12,842 bases of DNA from Alteribacillus sp041949975. GTDB lineage: Bacteria; Bacillota; Bacilli; Bacillales; Marinococcaceae. Below, one piece after another: positions 5,433 through 11,190 of the stretch. The stretch is taken from the NCBI RefSeq assembly GCF_041949975.1, contig NZ_JBHFQG010000057.1:1-12842 (forward strand). The letters run 5' to 3'. The notes beneath the pieces were generated by a model, which was not told where the DNA came from, searched no databases, and saw only the letters and a list, made by a program, of their open reading frames with translations. Numbering within the stretch: position 1 is the stretch's first letter; every line of letters starts with the position of its first letter. A program made the position numbers and the translations under genes.

Positions 5433-5921
5433 ATGGATCTATCCAGCTTTCGTGAAGCAATGTTTTACCAAAGCGTCTTCCTGGCTTATGATGAAACAGA
5501 TGTAGACAAATTAATACAGTTAGCAAAAACAGACCGTCGTGTACGAAATTACCTGGTGTGGTACTTGCTCGCTGCGGATGATGAAACGAGAGGCCAATAT
5601 GCTGCAGAAATGGTCCAGTGGAAGAGAGAAGTGTTTACTGCTTTAAAAAAGATTCAAAAGCACCCCCATGCACGCCGAGAAGCAAAAGAATTAGCACGTG
5701 AGCTTCTTGCTCAGTTTCACCCACCACATCCTCCGGAAATAAAAAGGACAGAATACGGCGTGCCTGACGAGATGGCCAAAGCTTTTACCACAGTCGTAAA
5801 TCATTTCATGATAAAAAAAGAGGAAACCCCAGAACAAAGAGCTTACGTAGAGGAAAAAATGGCTTCCATCGATTGGGAAAACCTTTTTGTTAAGAAAAAA
5901 CGTTCCAATCATGAGGGATGA
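5433..5921 (+). CDS. Protein of unknown function
   Basis: A 162-residue soluble, mostly helical protein. The ATG follows AGGAGAGG six bases upstream. Visible features are a helical first half with a Trp/Tyr-rich patch (NYLVWYLLAADDETRGQYAA), a basic helix (residues about 68-95), a 'HPPHPPE' turn and a Lys/Glu-rich C-terminus ending KKKRSNHEG. I recognise no domain. It lies about 110 bases downstream of the ribbon-helix-helix-like gene on the same strand, without a clear terminator between them, so it may belong to the recombinase transcript. Confidence 0.65.
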   Translation: MDLSSFREAMFYQSVFLAYDETDVDKLIQLAKTDRRVRNYLVWYLLAADDETRGQYAAEMVQWKREVFTALKKIQKHPHARREAKELARELLAQFHPPHPPEIKRTEYGVPDEMAKAFTTVVNHFMIKKEETPEQRAYVEEKMASIDWENLFVKKKRSNHEG

Positions 5922-6321
5922 TGAACATAAACTTCTTCAAATATAAGAATCTAATTTCTATTTGGGGTAGAACCAGCAACTTTCCCATAACCAGCAGAGT
6001 GGATTACTAAATTGGAAAATACTAATCTATTTCACTGGAGAATTAGAGGAACCCCAAGATTATGAACCAATACTGTGGTGGTATTTTATTAAAAAATTGC
6101 TGTTGGAGTAACTCCAGGATATAGGATGCAACCCCGTCACCGTGCGCGAAAGCGTCCGTAATTACTTGTGTTCATTACAAATAAAGTTTTTTTAACGTAA
6201 AGCCCCAACCTTCCCCGATGAATTAGATCGTTCCGTGCTCTCTTTTTTTCCTCGGTATGGTGTTAAGTAAAAATAAAGTTCTACTAAAGGCACCCAATAG
6301 TCCAAGAATAGTGCAACTTTT
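5922..6321. other. Decayed intergenic region with one dispersed repeat
   Basis: No intact gene. 5964-6017 is one copy of a 54-base repeat (see that entry). A frame from about 5971 to 6120 reads in part YFTGELEEPQDYEPILWWYF, then IKKLLLE and stop, which looks like the end of a lost gene but has no start. TGGAGTaACTCCA at 6104-6116 is a short palindrome. The rest shows nothing I can name. Confidence 0.4.
5964..6017 (+). repeat. Dispersed repeat, copy B
   Basis: The first 18 bases (GGGGTAGAACCAGCAACT) are identical to the minus strand of 10155-10138, and the similarity continues to 6017, about 46 of 55 aligned positions. It is therefore an inverted, 4-kb-distant copy of the repeat at 10101-10155. 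Its nature (end of a mobile element, or 3' part of a gene family) is not clear. Confidence 0.65.
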
Positions 6322-6858
6322 TTAGACAAACTTGTACATTAAAATTTCATCGATGTACTCCTCTTTATTAAATTTCAATTCTTTTATCCGACGCCCTTCC
6401 TCGACGAACCCAAGTTTTTTGTACAAATGAATTGCACGCTCATTATTCGAAAAAACAGCAAGCCCAACTTTTTCAATTAATGGATTGTTTTTTGCCCATT
6501 TGAGAATTACATCCATTAACGTACTGCCCACACTTGTTTCGCGCCATTCCTTTTGAATAAAAATACCCAGTGCTCCGACATGAGCTTTCCGCTTTTTTGA
6601 TTCGTTCCTGATACTAACAAAACCGATGATTTCATCGTTGATTTCAGCAACTAATAACATATTTCCAGGTCTATTAAGATCCTCTTGAATTCGTTGTTTC
6701 TCCTCTGTAGTCGTCAAATTAAATTCATTAGATTGGGTCACCATGTAACGATTTTCTCCCGCTATAGAGAATTGAATATCTAGTAATTGGAGAGCATCAT
6801 CCGGAATCGCTTCACGAATAACAGCTTTTGACCCATTTTTAAGTTCGACTATATTCAT
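6322..6858 (-). CDS. GNAT-family N-acetyltransferase
   Basis: A 178-residue protein of normal length for the Gcn5-related N-acetyltransferase fold, which moves an acetyl group from acetyl-CoA to an amine. Motif A lies at about residues 92-122 (HVGALGIFIQKEWRETSVGS, a degenerate form of the RxxGxG/A pyrophosphate loop), and motif B at 132-157 (LAVFSNNERAIHLYKKLGFV). The pattern recalls RimI/RimL-like and small-molecule acetyltransferases with the 'N..AI.LY.KLGF' signature. The substrate (protein N-terminus, antibiotic or other amine) cannot be told. The ATG at 6858 has AAAGGAA seven to eight bases upstream. It is a single gene with no partner on its strand. It could be cargo next to the putative short element at 6964-7255. 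Confidence 0.85.
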   Translation of the reverse strand: MNIVELKNGSKAVIREAIPDDALQLLDIQFSIAGENRYMVTQSNEFNLTTTEEKQRIQEDLNRPGNMLLVAEINDEIIGFVSIRNESKKRKAHVGALGIFIQKEWRETSVGSTLMDVILKWAKNNPLIEKVGLAVFSNNERAIHLYKKLGFVEEGRRIKELKFNKEEYIDEILMYKFV

Positions 6859-6963
6859 TGCCCAATTCCTTTCATTAAACTTTGCTTTAGGTTAGTAGCC
6901 CCGTTAGTGAATAATGATAAAGAACATTTTAAAAAGTAAACAACTTTATCTTTTTTATCCTAA

Positions 6964-7255
6964 CGGATTAACCCCTTTGTTTGGATACATTAAATTAACT
7001 ACAGCTGCTTGATATGGAGCCTCCGTTAAGCATGAAGTAACGGCCAAGACGCAAATTTTGAGAAAGAACTAGTACGATTTGCCGTGGGTCAGTAGCCTAT
7101 CATGCTTCTCCATATAAAGCAATCTTTCGTGTCCAATGTGTTAGGGGGATAATAAGCCAACATATGGTATCCTCCCTATCTCATGGCAAAAGAAGAGAAA
7201 AAGTTTGAATATCCTAGTAAAAGAGAGCTTGTGTCCAAATTCAGGGGTTAATCCG
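6964..7255. mobile_element. Putative MITE-like element with 25-bp imperfect terminal inverted repeats
   Basis: CGGATTAACCCCTTTGTTTGGATAC at the left is mirrored at the right end (7231-7255) with 21 of 25 positions matching, including the outer 13 without error; the two ends enclose about 290 bases. No transposase is present. Inside are a further imperfect inverted repeat (about 7007-7034 against 7100-7119, core ATATGGAG) and CCGTTA/TAACGG at 7023-7043. A short plus-strand frame (7183-7251, MAKEEKKFEYPSKRELVSKF) runs into the right repeat. No clear target duplication is visible. It could be a deletion derivative of an insertion sequence. Confidence 0.4.
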
Positions 7256-7327
7256 GTTTACTTTAATAAGTCCCATTTTTACACGTGTTTGATTACCCCC
7301 ATAAACAATGATTTAGACACTGTAGAG

Positions 7328-8530
7328 CTAAGACGCTTTTTTGTACTCACTTGCTTCCCCATATCTTAAGATAGCAGATAAAATAATAACTTCTATCAAT
7401 GTAAAAATTAAGTTTGCGTAGCCGAAAGATAGAAGCGTTAATTTGTCTATAAAGGTGAGTAAAAAAAGTGATAATACAAATATTAGGTTTTTCGCAAACA
7501 CTACGTAGTTTACGATTTTACCCATCTCACTAGCAAAAAAATTTGCTACTACTGAGCGTTCCAACAAAAATGAAGTGAGATAAATTATATATACAAAAGC
7601 ATAATTTATACCTAATTGATTAAAATCTAAAATTTTCACTATAATACTTCCGTAAATTAAAAGCAATAAAAAATATAGCGGATAAATAGTTATTTTACTT
7701 TTAATACCCTTTGATCGAGAATAAACTATCCACTCAAAGTAACCATGAGAAAAAAGCAAGAGAGGTGCAAAATATCTTTCAAGTACGAAAAAAATAGTAG
7801 CTGAGGAAACACTCAATTTCACAATGAAAATACTCGATATCAACTGTAAAGTTGAAGAAGATAAGAGTTTTTCTAGTGAATTAGTGGTGGCATTATTTAT
7901 AAATTTTAAAATGTTCATATGTTCTACTTGGATTAATTTATTTTTCATAAAATATAGTATATAAATTAGTGCAACTAAAGAGTCTGCCAAAACAGTAGCG
8001 ATTCCACAACCCAATAATGGATTTCCAAAAAGATTCACGGTTATAAAAAGGTAATCAAAAATCAAGTTGAATACGACAGCCATTATACTAAACTTTAAAG
8101 TTTTCTTCGTAAGTCCATTTCCTCTTAAAATCCCAGTACAAATAAATAATAAAGATGTAGGTATAATCGAAAAACATATAATTTGAAAATACGTTTTAAT
8201 TTGTGGGTATAATGGACTTTCCAATGCAAAAAATAAAAATAGGTCAGCAAATAACTGAGCTATTAATACTAAGATAAATGCTGACGCTAAGGCGAAGGAA
8301 GTTATGTACCAAAAGTTTAAAGGAGAATTATTGGCTTGGTTTCTATTAGATTCTATACCTAATCCAATGATTAAAGAAATAATTAGTGTAAAAGGAATAT
8401 AAGCTACCCCAACAACTGTTAGATAATCATTAGATATTGTATTCAAAAAAGTAAAATCAGTTATCCCTTGCAAAGAGTTTACCATCATTGCTAGCCATAC
8501 GGGTGTTACAAAACCTAACATTCTTTTCAT
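7328..8530 (-). CDS. MATE-family membrane transporter, probable peptide exporter of the radical SAM cassette
   Basis: A 400-residue polytopic membrane protein with about eleven to twelve hydrophobic segments. Near the N-terminus 'KRMLGFVTPVWLAMMVNSLQ' and 'NDYLTVVGVAYIPF' resemble the first helices of MATE (multidrug and toxic compound extrusion) carriers, and the 'LRGNGLTKKTLKFSIMAVVF' and 'NPLLGCGIATVLADSL' segments match the MATE repeat, usually '..GxGdT..p......N..l...fi.G..G.GaGaA'. It is somewhat shorter than the usual 440-460. The start chosen is the ATG at 8530, which overlaps the stop of the radical SAM gene as ATGA; the longer TTG-started frame (8566) is less likely. The coupling indicates that it exports, or gives immunity to, the product of that enzyme. 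It is very AT-rich, unlike the recombinase gene at 4504, suggesting separate origin. Confidence 0.75.
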   Translation of the reverse strand: MKRMLGFVTPVWLAMMVNSLQGITDFTFLNTISNDYLTVVGVAYIPFTLIISLIIGLGIESNRNQANNSPLNFWYITSFALASAFILVLIAQLFADLFLFFALESPLYPQIKTYFQIICFSIIPTSLLFICTGILRGNGLTKKTLKFSIMAVVFNLIFDYLFITVNLFGNPLLGCGIATVLADSLVALIYILYFMKNKLIQVEHMNILKFINNATTNSLEKLLSSSTLQLISSIFIVKLSVSSATIFFVLERYFAPLLLFSHGYFEWIVYSRSKGIKSKITIYPLYFLLLLIYGSIIVKILDFNQLGINYAFVYIIYLTSFLLERSVVANFFASEMGKIVNYVVFAKNLIFVLSLFLLTFIDKLTLLSFGYANLIFTLIEVIILSAILRYGEASEYKKAS

Positions 8531-9561
8531 GATGTTACAAGTTCTTTTTTTATAACTATAGGACAATACGGATCATCACCAAATAAATCTCCGTTAACTC
8601 CATGAGCCCTACATCTGCATCCTCCACAAAAATCTTTAAAATCACATGTCTGACAAATCCCATTTAATTTTTCTTTTGACCTAACATCGTTTAAAATATT
8701 ACTATTTTCCCAAATATCCTTTAAATAATTTGAATCTTCATTGTCAAAAACATTTCCTAGTATTATATCTTCGCATGCGGTACAACCTAAAATATCGCCA
8801 TTTGCTCGAACGTGCAGGGTGGAACTAGCAAATGAGCAACTACCTGTTGATCCATTATCTATGTCCTCTCTATATGTTTCCATATCGTAAAGAAAAAAAG
8901 TTACTTCAGTAGCCCAAAGCTTAAAGTTATCACTAATTAAACCTTTATTATCTAATATTTGTTTTGATACGAAGTTAAGTTTATCAAGGTTAAAAGTTGC
9001 TTCGCCCCGGCCGTTAGGTTTAACGGTAGCCACGGAAATATCTTTGGCACCAATATCGTGTGCAAATTTTATTGTTTCATCAACATCATAACAGTTTGTA
9101 TCACTTACAGTCATATTGATCCCAAAAGGCACGCCTTCATCTTTAATATAATCTATAAAATTCATGGATCTGGCGAACGCTTTAGGCCCTCGAATACTGT
9201 CATGAACATCAGGTTTACAGCTATCTATAGAAATAATAAAGTGCTTAAAGTAATCAGATTCTTTACAGAAGTTAATAACCTCTTTATTTTTAATTGTTGC
9301 ATTAGTTGTTATGGAAAATCCAAAACCATGTTCATCTGCCTTTTTGATAATATCTTGTAGTCCCTTTTGAAGAAATGGTTCTCCACCAGTCAAAGCTATG
9401 TCTGGTTTTTCAGGAAATTCTTTTAACATATTTAAAAATTTTTCAAAGTTCTCCGTAGATACTTTATTAGTTAAATTATTTAAAGCGTTTCTAACACAAA
9501 AATCACAGAATAGATTACACCCTTCAAGTATTTCTAGTGCTACTATATTTAAAGACTTCAC
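8527..9561 (-). CDS. Radical SAM/SPASM peptide maturase
   Basis: A 344-residue protein. The radical SAM cluster motif CxxxCxxC is at Cys15, Cys19 and Cys22 (ILEGCNLFCDFC), TGGEP at 58-62 binds the SAM amino group, and a (beta/alpha) barrel follows to about 220. The C-terminal part is a SPASM domain for auxiliary [4Fe-4S] clusters, with Cys at 242, 260, 263, 303, 306, 312, 315, 317 and 333 (CQTCDFKDFCGGC core). Such enzymes (PqqE, AlbA, mycofactocin MftC and relatives) form C-C or C-S links in ribosomal peptides. I prefer the GTG at 9561 to the ATG at 9567, because GAGGAGG stands seven bases before the GTG but only one base before the ATG. There is no recognisable peptide-binding RRE domain. 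It is followed by the exporter (ATGA overlap) and preceded by a nine-codon ORF, its likely substrate. Confidence 0.85.
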   Translation of the reverse strand: MKSLNIVALEILEGCNLFCDFCVRNALNNLTNKVSTENFEKFLNMLKEFPEKPDIALTGGEPFLQKGLQDIIKKADEHGFGFSITTNATIKNKEVINFCKESDYFKHFIISIDSCKPDVHDSIRGPKAFARSMNFIDYIKDEGVPFGINMTVSDTNCYDVDETIKFAHDIGAKDISVATVKPNGRGEATFNLDKLNFVSKQILDNKGLISDNFKLWATEVTFFLYDMETYREDIDNGSTGSCSFASSTLHVRANGDILGCTACEDIILGNVFDNEDSNYLKDIWENSNILNDVRSKEKLNGICQTCDFKDFCGGCRCRAHGVNGDLFGDDPYCPIVIKKELVTS

Positions 9562-9582
9562 AAACATTCCTCCTCTTTTCTA

Positions 9583-9613
9583 CAGCCGCCATCCTATAAA
9601 AAGATAGCGGCTG
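9583..9613 (-). promoter_or_regulatory. RNA hairpin between the tiny ORF and the radical SAM gene
   Basis: In the minus-strand RNA, CAGCCGCUAUC (9613 to 9603) pairs with GAUGGCGGCUG (9593 to 9583) over 11 bp. The one odd position is a G-U pair in this strand but an A-C mismatch in the other, so the structure belongs to the minus-strand transcript. No T-run follows it. It probably lowers read-through or protects the upstream mRNA, giving more precursor than enzyme, as in many peptide operons. Confidence 0.6.
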
Positions 9614-9635
9614 CTTCATTTACCCTATGTGTATA

Positions 9636-9665
9636 TTAACGATATTCATGATGGCTATTCCTCAT
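9636..9665 (-). CDS. Nine-residue ORF MRNSHHEYR, candidate RiPP precursor peptide
   Basis: ATG (9665) to TAA (9636) encodes MRNSHHEYR. What makes it stand out is the ribosome binding site: AAGGAGGTG at 9680-9672, six bases before the ATG, the best in the window. It is the first cistron before a radical SAM/SPASM gene and a MATE exporter, with a hairpin between. Precursors this small are known: microcin C7 MccA is MRTGNAN and the biarylitide precursor is MRYYH; both also begin MR. His, His, Tyr and Arg offer residues that such enzymes crosslink. A 17-codon frame (9715-9662) ends across this ATG but has no ribosome binding site. The alternative is a regulatory leader peptide controlling the enzyme by attenuation. 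Product and modification are inferred. Confidence 0.55.
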   Translation of the reverse strand: MRNSHHEYR

Positions 9666-9813
9666 AATCTACACCTCCTTATAAAGCTCTCACTAAAACG
9701 GTAACACATATCCATAAAAAGGAAAATATTAAAAAGTGATAAGTTTTTGAATAATTGATAAAATTGTTTTATGTTAAATAAAAAAGTACACAACAACTTT
9801 ATACTTTACAGGT

Positions 9814-10080
9814 ATGCCAATGGTGACGTTCCGTGGGGCTACCTATTTGTTCAGTCCTCATGGAAAAAAATACTCGGATCTAGTTAAAATGGAACAATCG
9901 ATTTCCCCGCATAAACTTCGCCTTTTTCTTTTTACCTGGCTGAAGAAAAAAGGCATAGACGATGCGCTCATCCAACCGTACTCCGGTCACAGCAACCGTC
10001 AATCTCTTGAGGTTTACTCAAAATTGGCGATTACAGAGACACAGGATGGCTATAATCAGGTGATTGATGATTTTCCAGTA
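9814..10080 (+). pseudogene. Tyrosine recombinase, C-terminal remnant
   Basis: The frame reads through ISPHKLRLFLFTWLKKKGID and then DALIQPYSGHSNRQSLEVYS to IDDFPV at 10080. Counted from the ATG at 9814, His33 and Arg36 (HxxR), His59 (SGH) and the nucleophile Tyr68 are present. The first catalytic Arg, the Lys hairpin and the whole N-terminal DNA-binding domain are missing, and no ribosome binding site precedes the ATG. After IDDFPV the frame continues to 10251 only by running into unrelated sequence of the opposite strand. So it is a dead fragment of an integrase different from that at 4504. It marks the right border of the AT-rich radical SAM cassette and suggests that the cassette arrived by site-specific recombination. 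Confidence 0.75.
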
Positions 10081-10100
10081 CAAAGTCCGGAAAATCACAC

Positions 10101-10155
10101 TTCCAATTTAAGTAAACTACTTTGCGGGTTAACCGACAGTTGCTGGTTCTACCCC
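10101..10155 (-). repeat. Dispersed repeat, copy A
   Basis: The minus strand from 10155 to 10101 matches 5964-6017 at about 46 of 55 positions, beginning with 18 identical bases. It sits just downstream (on the minus strand) of the secreted-protein fragment at 10171-10233 and overlaps the false C-terminal extension of the recombinase remnant. Confidence 0.65.
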
Positions 10156-10170
10156 TATTTGGATGAAACA

Positions 10171-10233
10171 ACTGGCAACATCCTCAACCATGATTTTTCC
10201 TTGATAATCGTCATCCCAAGTATAGATTTCCAT
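10171..10233 (-). pseudogene. Third fragment of the secreted-protein family
   Basis: On the minus strand this stretch reads MEIYTWDDDYQGKIMVEDVA plus Ser, almost the same as the second part of the secreted protein at 3086-3612, which has IEVYTWDDEYLGKIMVEDVA plus Gly. The similarity stops at both ends: before it there is no signal peptide, and after it the frame runs through the 55-base repeat to a stop. It is a short relic from a homologous gene in the opposite orientation. Confidence 0.7.
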
Positions 10234-10321
10234 CGAGACCCCGTTTGTTGAACAAAGTATCTTTTCTTCTATTTAAGTGTAAAATTCGAAATGTGCATCA
10301 AAGAACGTAAGTAATATCTGG

Positions 10322-10472
10322 TTATTTGTTTTCCATATACTCCTTTTTAAGTGTTGTATTTATTGCTTCGACTAACGCGAGACAATCACGCATCAGTTCT
10401 TTATCTTTACTGTTTTTCCACTGCTCACCTTTTTTATTGAGATGTTCTTAAATATGAAATAACTTCCTCCAC
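10322..10472 (-). pseudogene. Small gene (about 49 residues) broken by a one-base insertion
   Basis: GTG at 10472 has AGGAGG seven bases upstream. The frame starts MEEVISYL and soon stops, but the next frame continues EHLNKKGEQWKNSKDKELMR, DCLALVEAINTTLKKEYMEN and K to a stop at 10322. The span is 151 bases, one more than a multiple of three, and removing one A near 10450 gives an unbroken, plausible helical protein of 49 residues. CCATTAcgtTAATGG at 10535-10549 is an operator-like palindrome some 60 bases upstream. No family recognised. A sequencing indel is as likely as a mutation. Confidence 0.55.
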
Positions 10473-10534
10473 GTTAATTCCTCCTACGCACGATTTTATT
10501 GTAAGAGAAGCATATGTCTCTCAACATAATTATG

Positions 10535-10549
10535 CCATTACGTTAATGG
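10535..10549. promoter_or_regulatory. Palindrome upstream of the broken small gene
   Basis: CCATTA-cgt-TAATGG is a perfect 6+3+6 palindrome. It lies upstream of the small minus-strand gene starting at 10472 and could be an operator. No clear promoter boxes were identified. Confidence 0.35.
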
Positions 10550-10619
10550 TTACAATTTTTTGCAATTGCTTTCCCCCGGTAACCCTAATAAATCGGATTC
10601 TTTAAGTCCTAGCCCTTCA

Positions 10620-10815
10620 TATAAACCTACCTATATCCTGCTTTCAATAAAATTCAACAGCTAATTCTAACTTAATACTCCACCCTTAAATAATCTCTCC
10701 CACTATATATCCACCTATCTAACTCTATCTACTACTTACACTCTACCCTCCCCGCACCCACACTCACACTAATCCTACCTAATGCTTCACTACCTACCCA
10801 CCCCTACCTCACTTG
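10620..10815 (+). other. Strongly G-depleted, C-rich tract of about 195 bases
   Basis: The plus strand here is almost only A, C and T; 10681-10740 contains no G at all, and I count about four G in the 180 bases from 10621. Motifs such as CCTACC and CACCC recur irregularly. No ORF of note crosses it. An RNA of this composition is what transcription factor Rho binds (C-rich, G-poor rut sites). The complementary strand has clustered G runs (GG-GGGG-GGG-GG near 10793-10810, complement) that could form a two-layer G-quadruplex. Confidence 0.6.
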
Positions 10816-10828
10816 TTATGTTCCATTT

Positions 10829-10840
10829 CGTACCGGTACG
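10829..10840. repeat. 12-bp perfect palindrome
   Basis: CGTACCGGTACG reads the same on both strands. It lies between the G-poor tract and the 20-bp inverted repeat, so the three may form one functional site. Confidence 0.6.
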
Positions 10841-10857
10841 TGGATTATATACCTCTA

Positions 10858-10914
10858 GTCCTGGCGAATGATCACGGGAGGAATACCTGGACTGCCGTGA
10901 TCATTCGCCAGGAC
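10858..10914. repeat. Perfect 20-bp inverted repeat with 17-nt loop
   Basis: GTCCTGGCGAATGATCACGG at 10858-10877 is repeated exactly as its reverse complement at 10895-10914. A part of the arm recurs loosely just outside (GGTCACGGCATG, 10915-10926). The repeat is more GC-rich than its surroundings. No T-run follows on either strand, so it is not an ordinary terminator. A replication hairpin, transfer origin (oriT) arm or recombination site are possible. Confidence 0.7.
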
Positions 10915-11100
10915 GGTCACGGCATGCAGCACCCATCACGTTTATCCAATCGTGAGGTAGGGAGACCCAATCAGGCCAATAGACAACAAAACCATCATCT
11001 GGCCCTTAAAAGAAACCATGAAAGAAACCTTTATGTTGAGAGGAAAATGAAATATCAACACAACAAATGTTTTATTAAAACTCTTATGGCTATCTGCATT

Positions 11101-11136
11101 ATTTTGCTTCAGCAAAATAAGCCAGCCTTCAGGCTT
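11101..11136 (-). terminator. Pair of small hairpins downstream of the HTH gene
   Basis: ATTTTGCTtcAGCAAAAT (11101-11118) and AAGCC...GGCTT with an inner AGCC-TTCA-GGCT (11119-11136) stand next to each other. On the minus strand the second is followed by ATTTTG, so it may end the transcript of the gene at 11191-11742. Weak evidence. Confidence 0.35.
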
Positions 11137-11190
11137 CTTCATTCTTAGAAACATCCCACAATTGTTCAGCCAATATTCCATCCGTTCCGT

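Noticed and set aside
9398..9607. Plus-strand frame of 69 codons across the start of the radical SAM gene
   Set aside because: It is the complement of well-supported coding sequence and of the RNA hairpin, and has no ribosome binding site.
9480..9621. 31-codon minus-strand frame MKQPLSFYRM... as alternative precursor
   Set aside because: It runs through the hairpin and into the radical SAM gene in another frame, with only a weak AGGG before it.
9662..9715. 17-codon frame MDMCYRFSESFIRRCRL overlapping the tiny ORF start
   Set aside because: No Shine-Dalgarno sequence before it, while the nine-codon ORF has an optimal one. Kept only as an alternative in the findings.
9737..9761. TGATAA repeated 19 bases apart upstream of the tiny ORF, as promoter or operator
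   Set aside because: The region is extremely AT-rich, and no spacing of boxes gives a convincing sigma-A promoter; chance is likely.
10081..10251. C-terminal extension of the recombinase remnant
   Set aside because: Sequence after IDDFPV is the complement of the 55-base repeat and of the secreted-protein fragment, so it is read-through and not protein sequence of the recombinase family.
10813..11181. Frames of 111 (plus) and 79 (minus) codons
   Set aside because: They contain the 20-bp inverted repeat or the paired hairpins, lack ribosome binding sites, and the translations show no domain.
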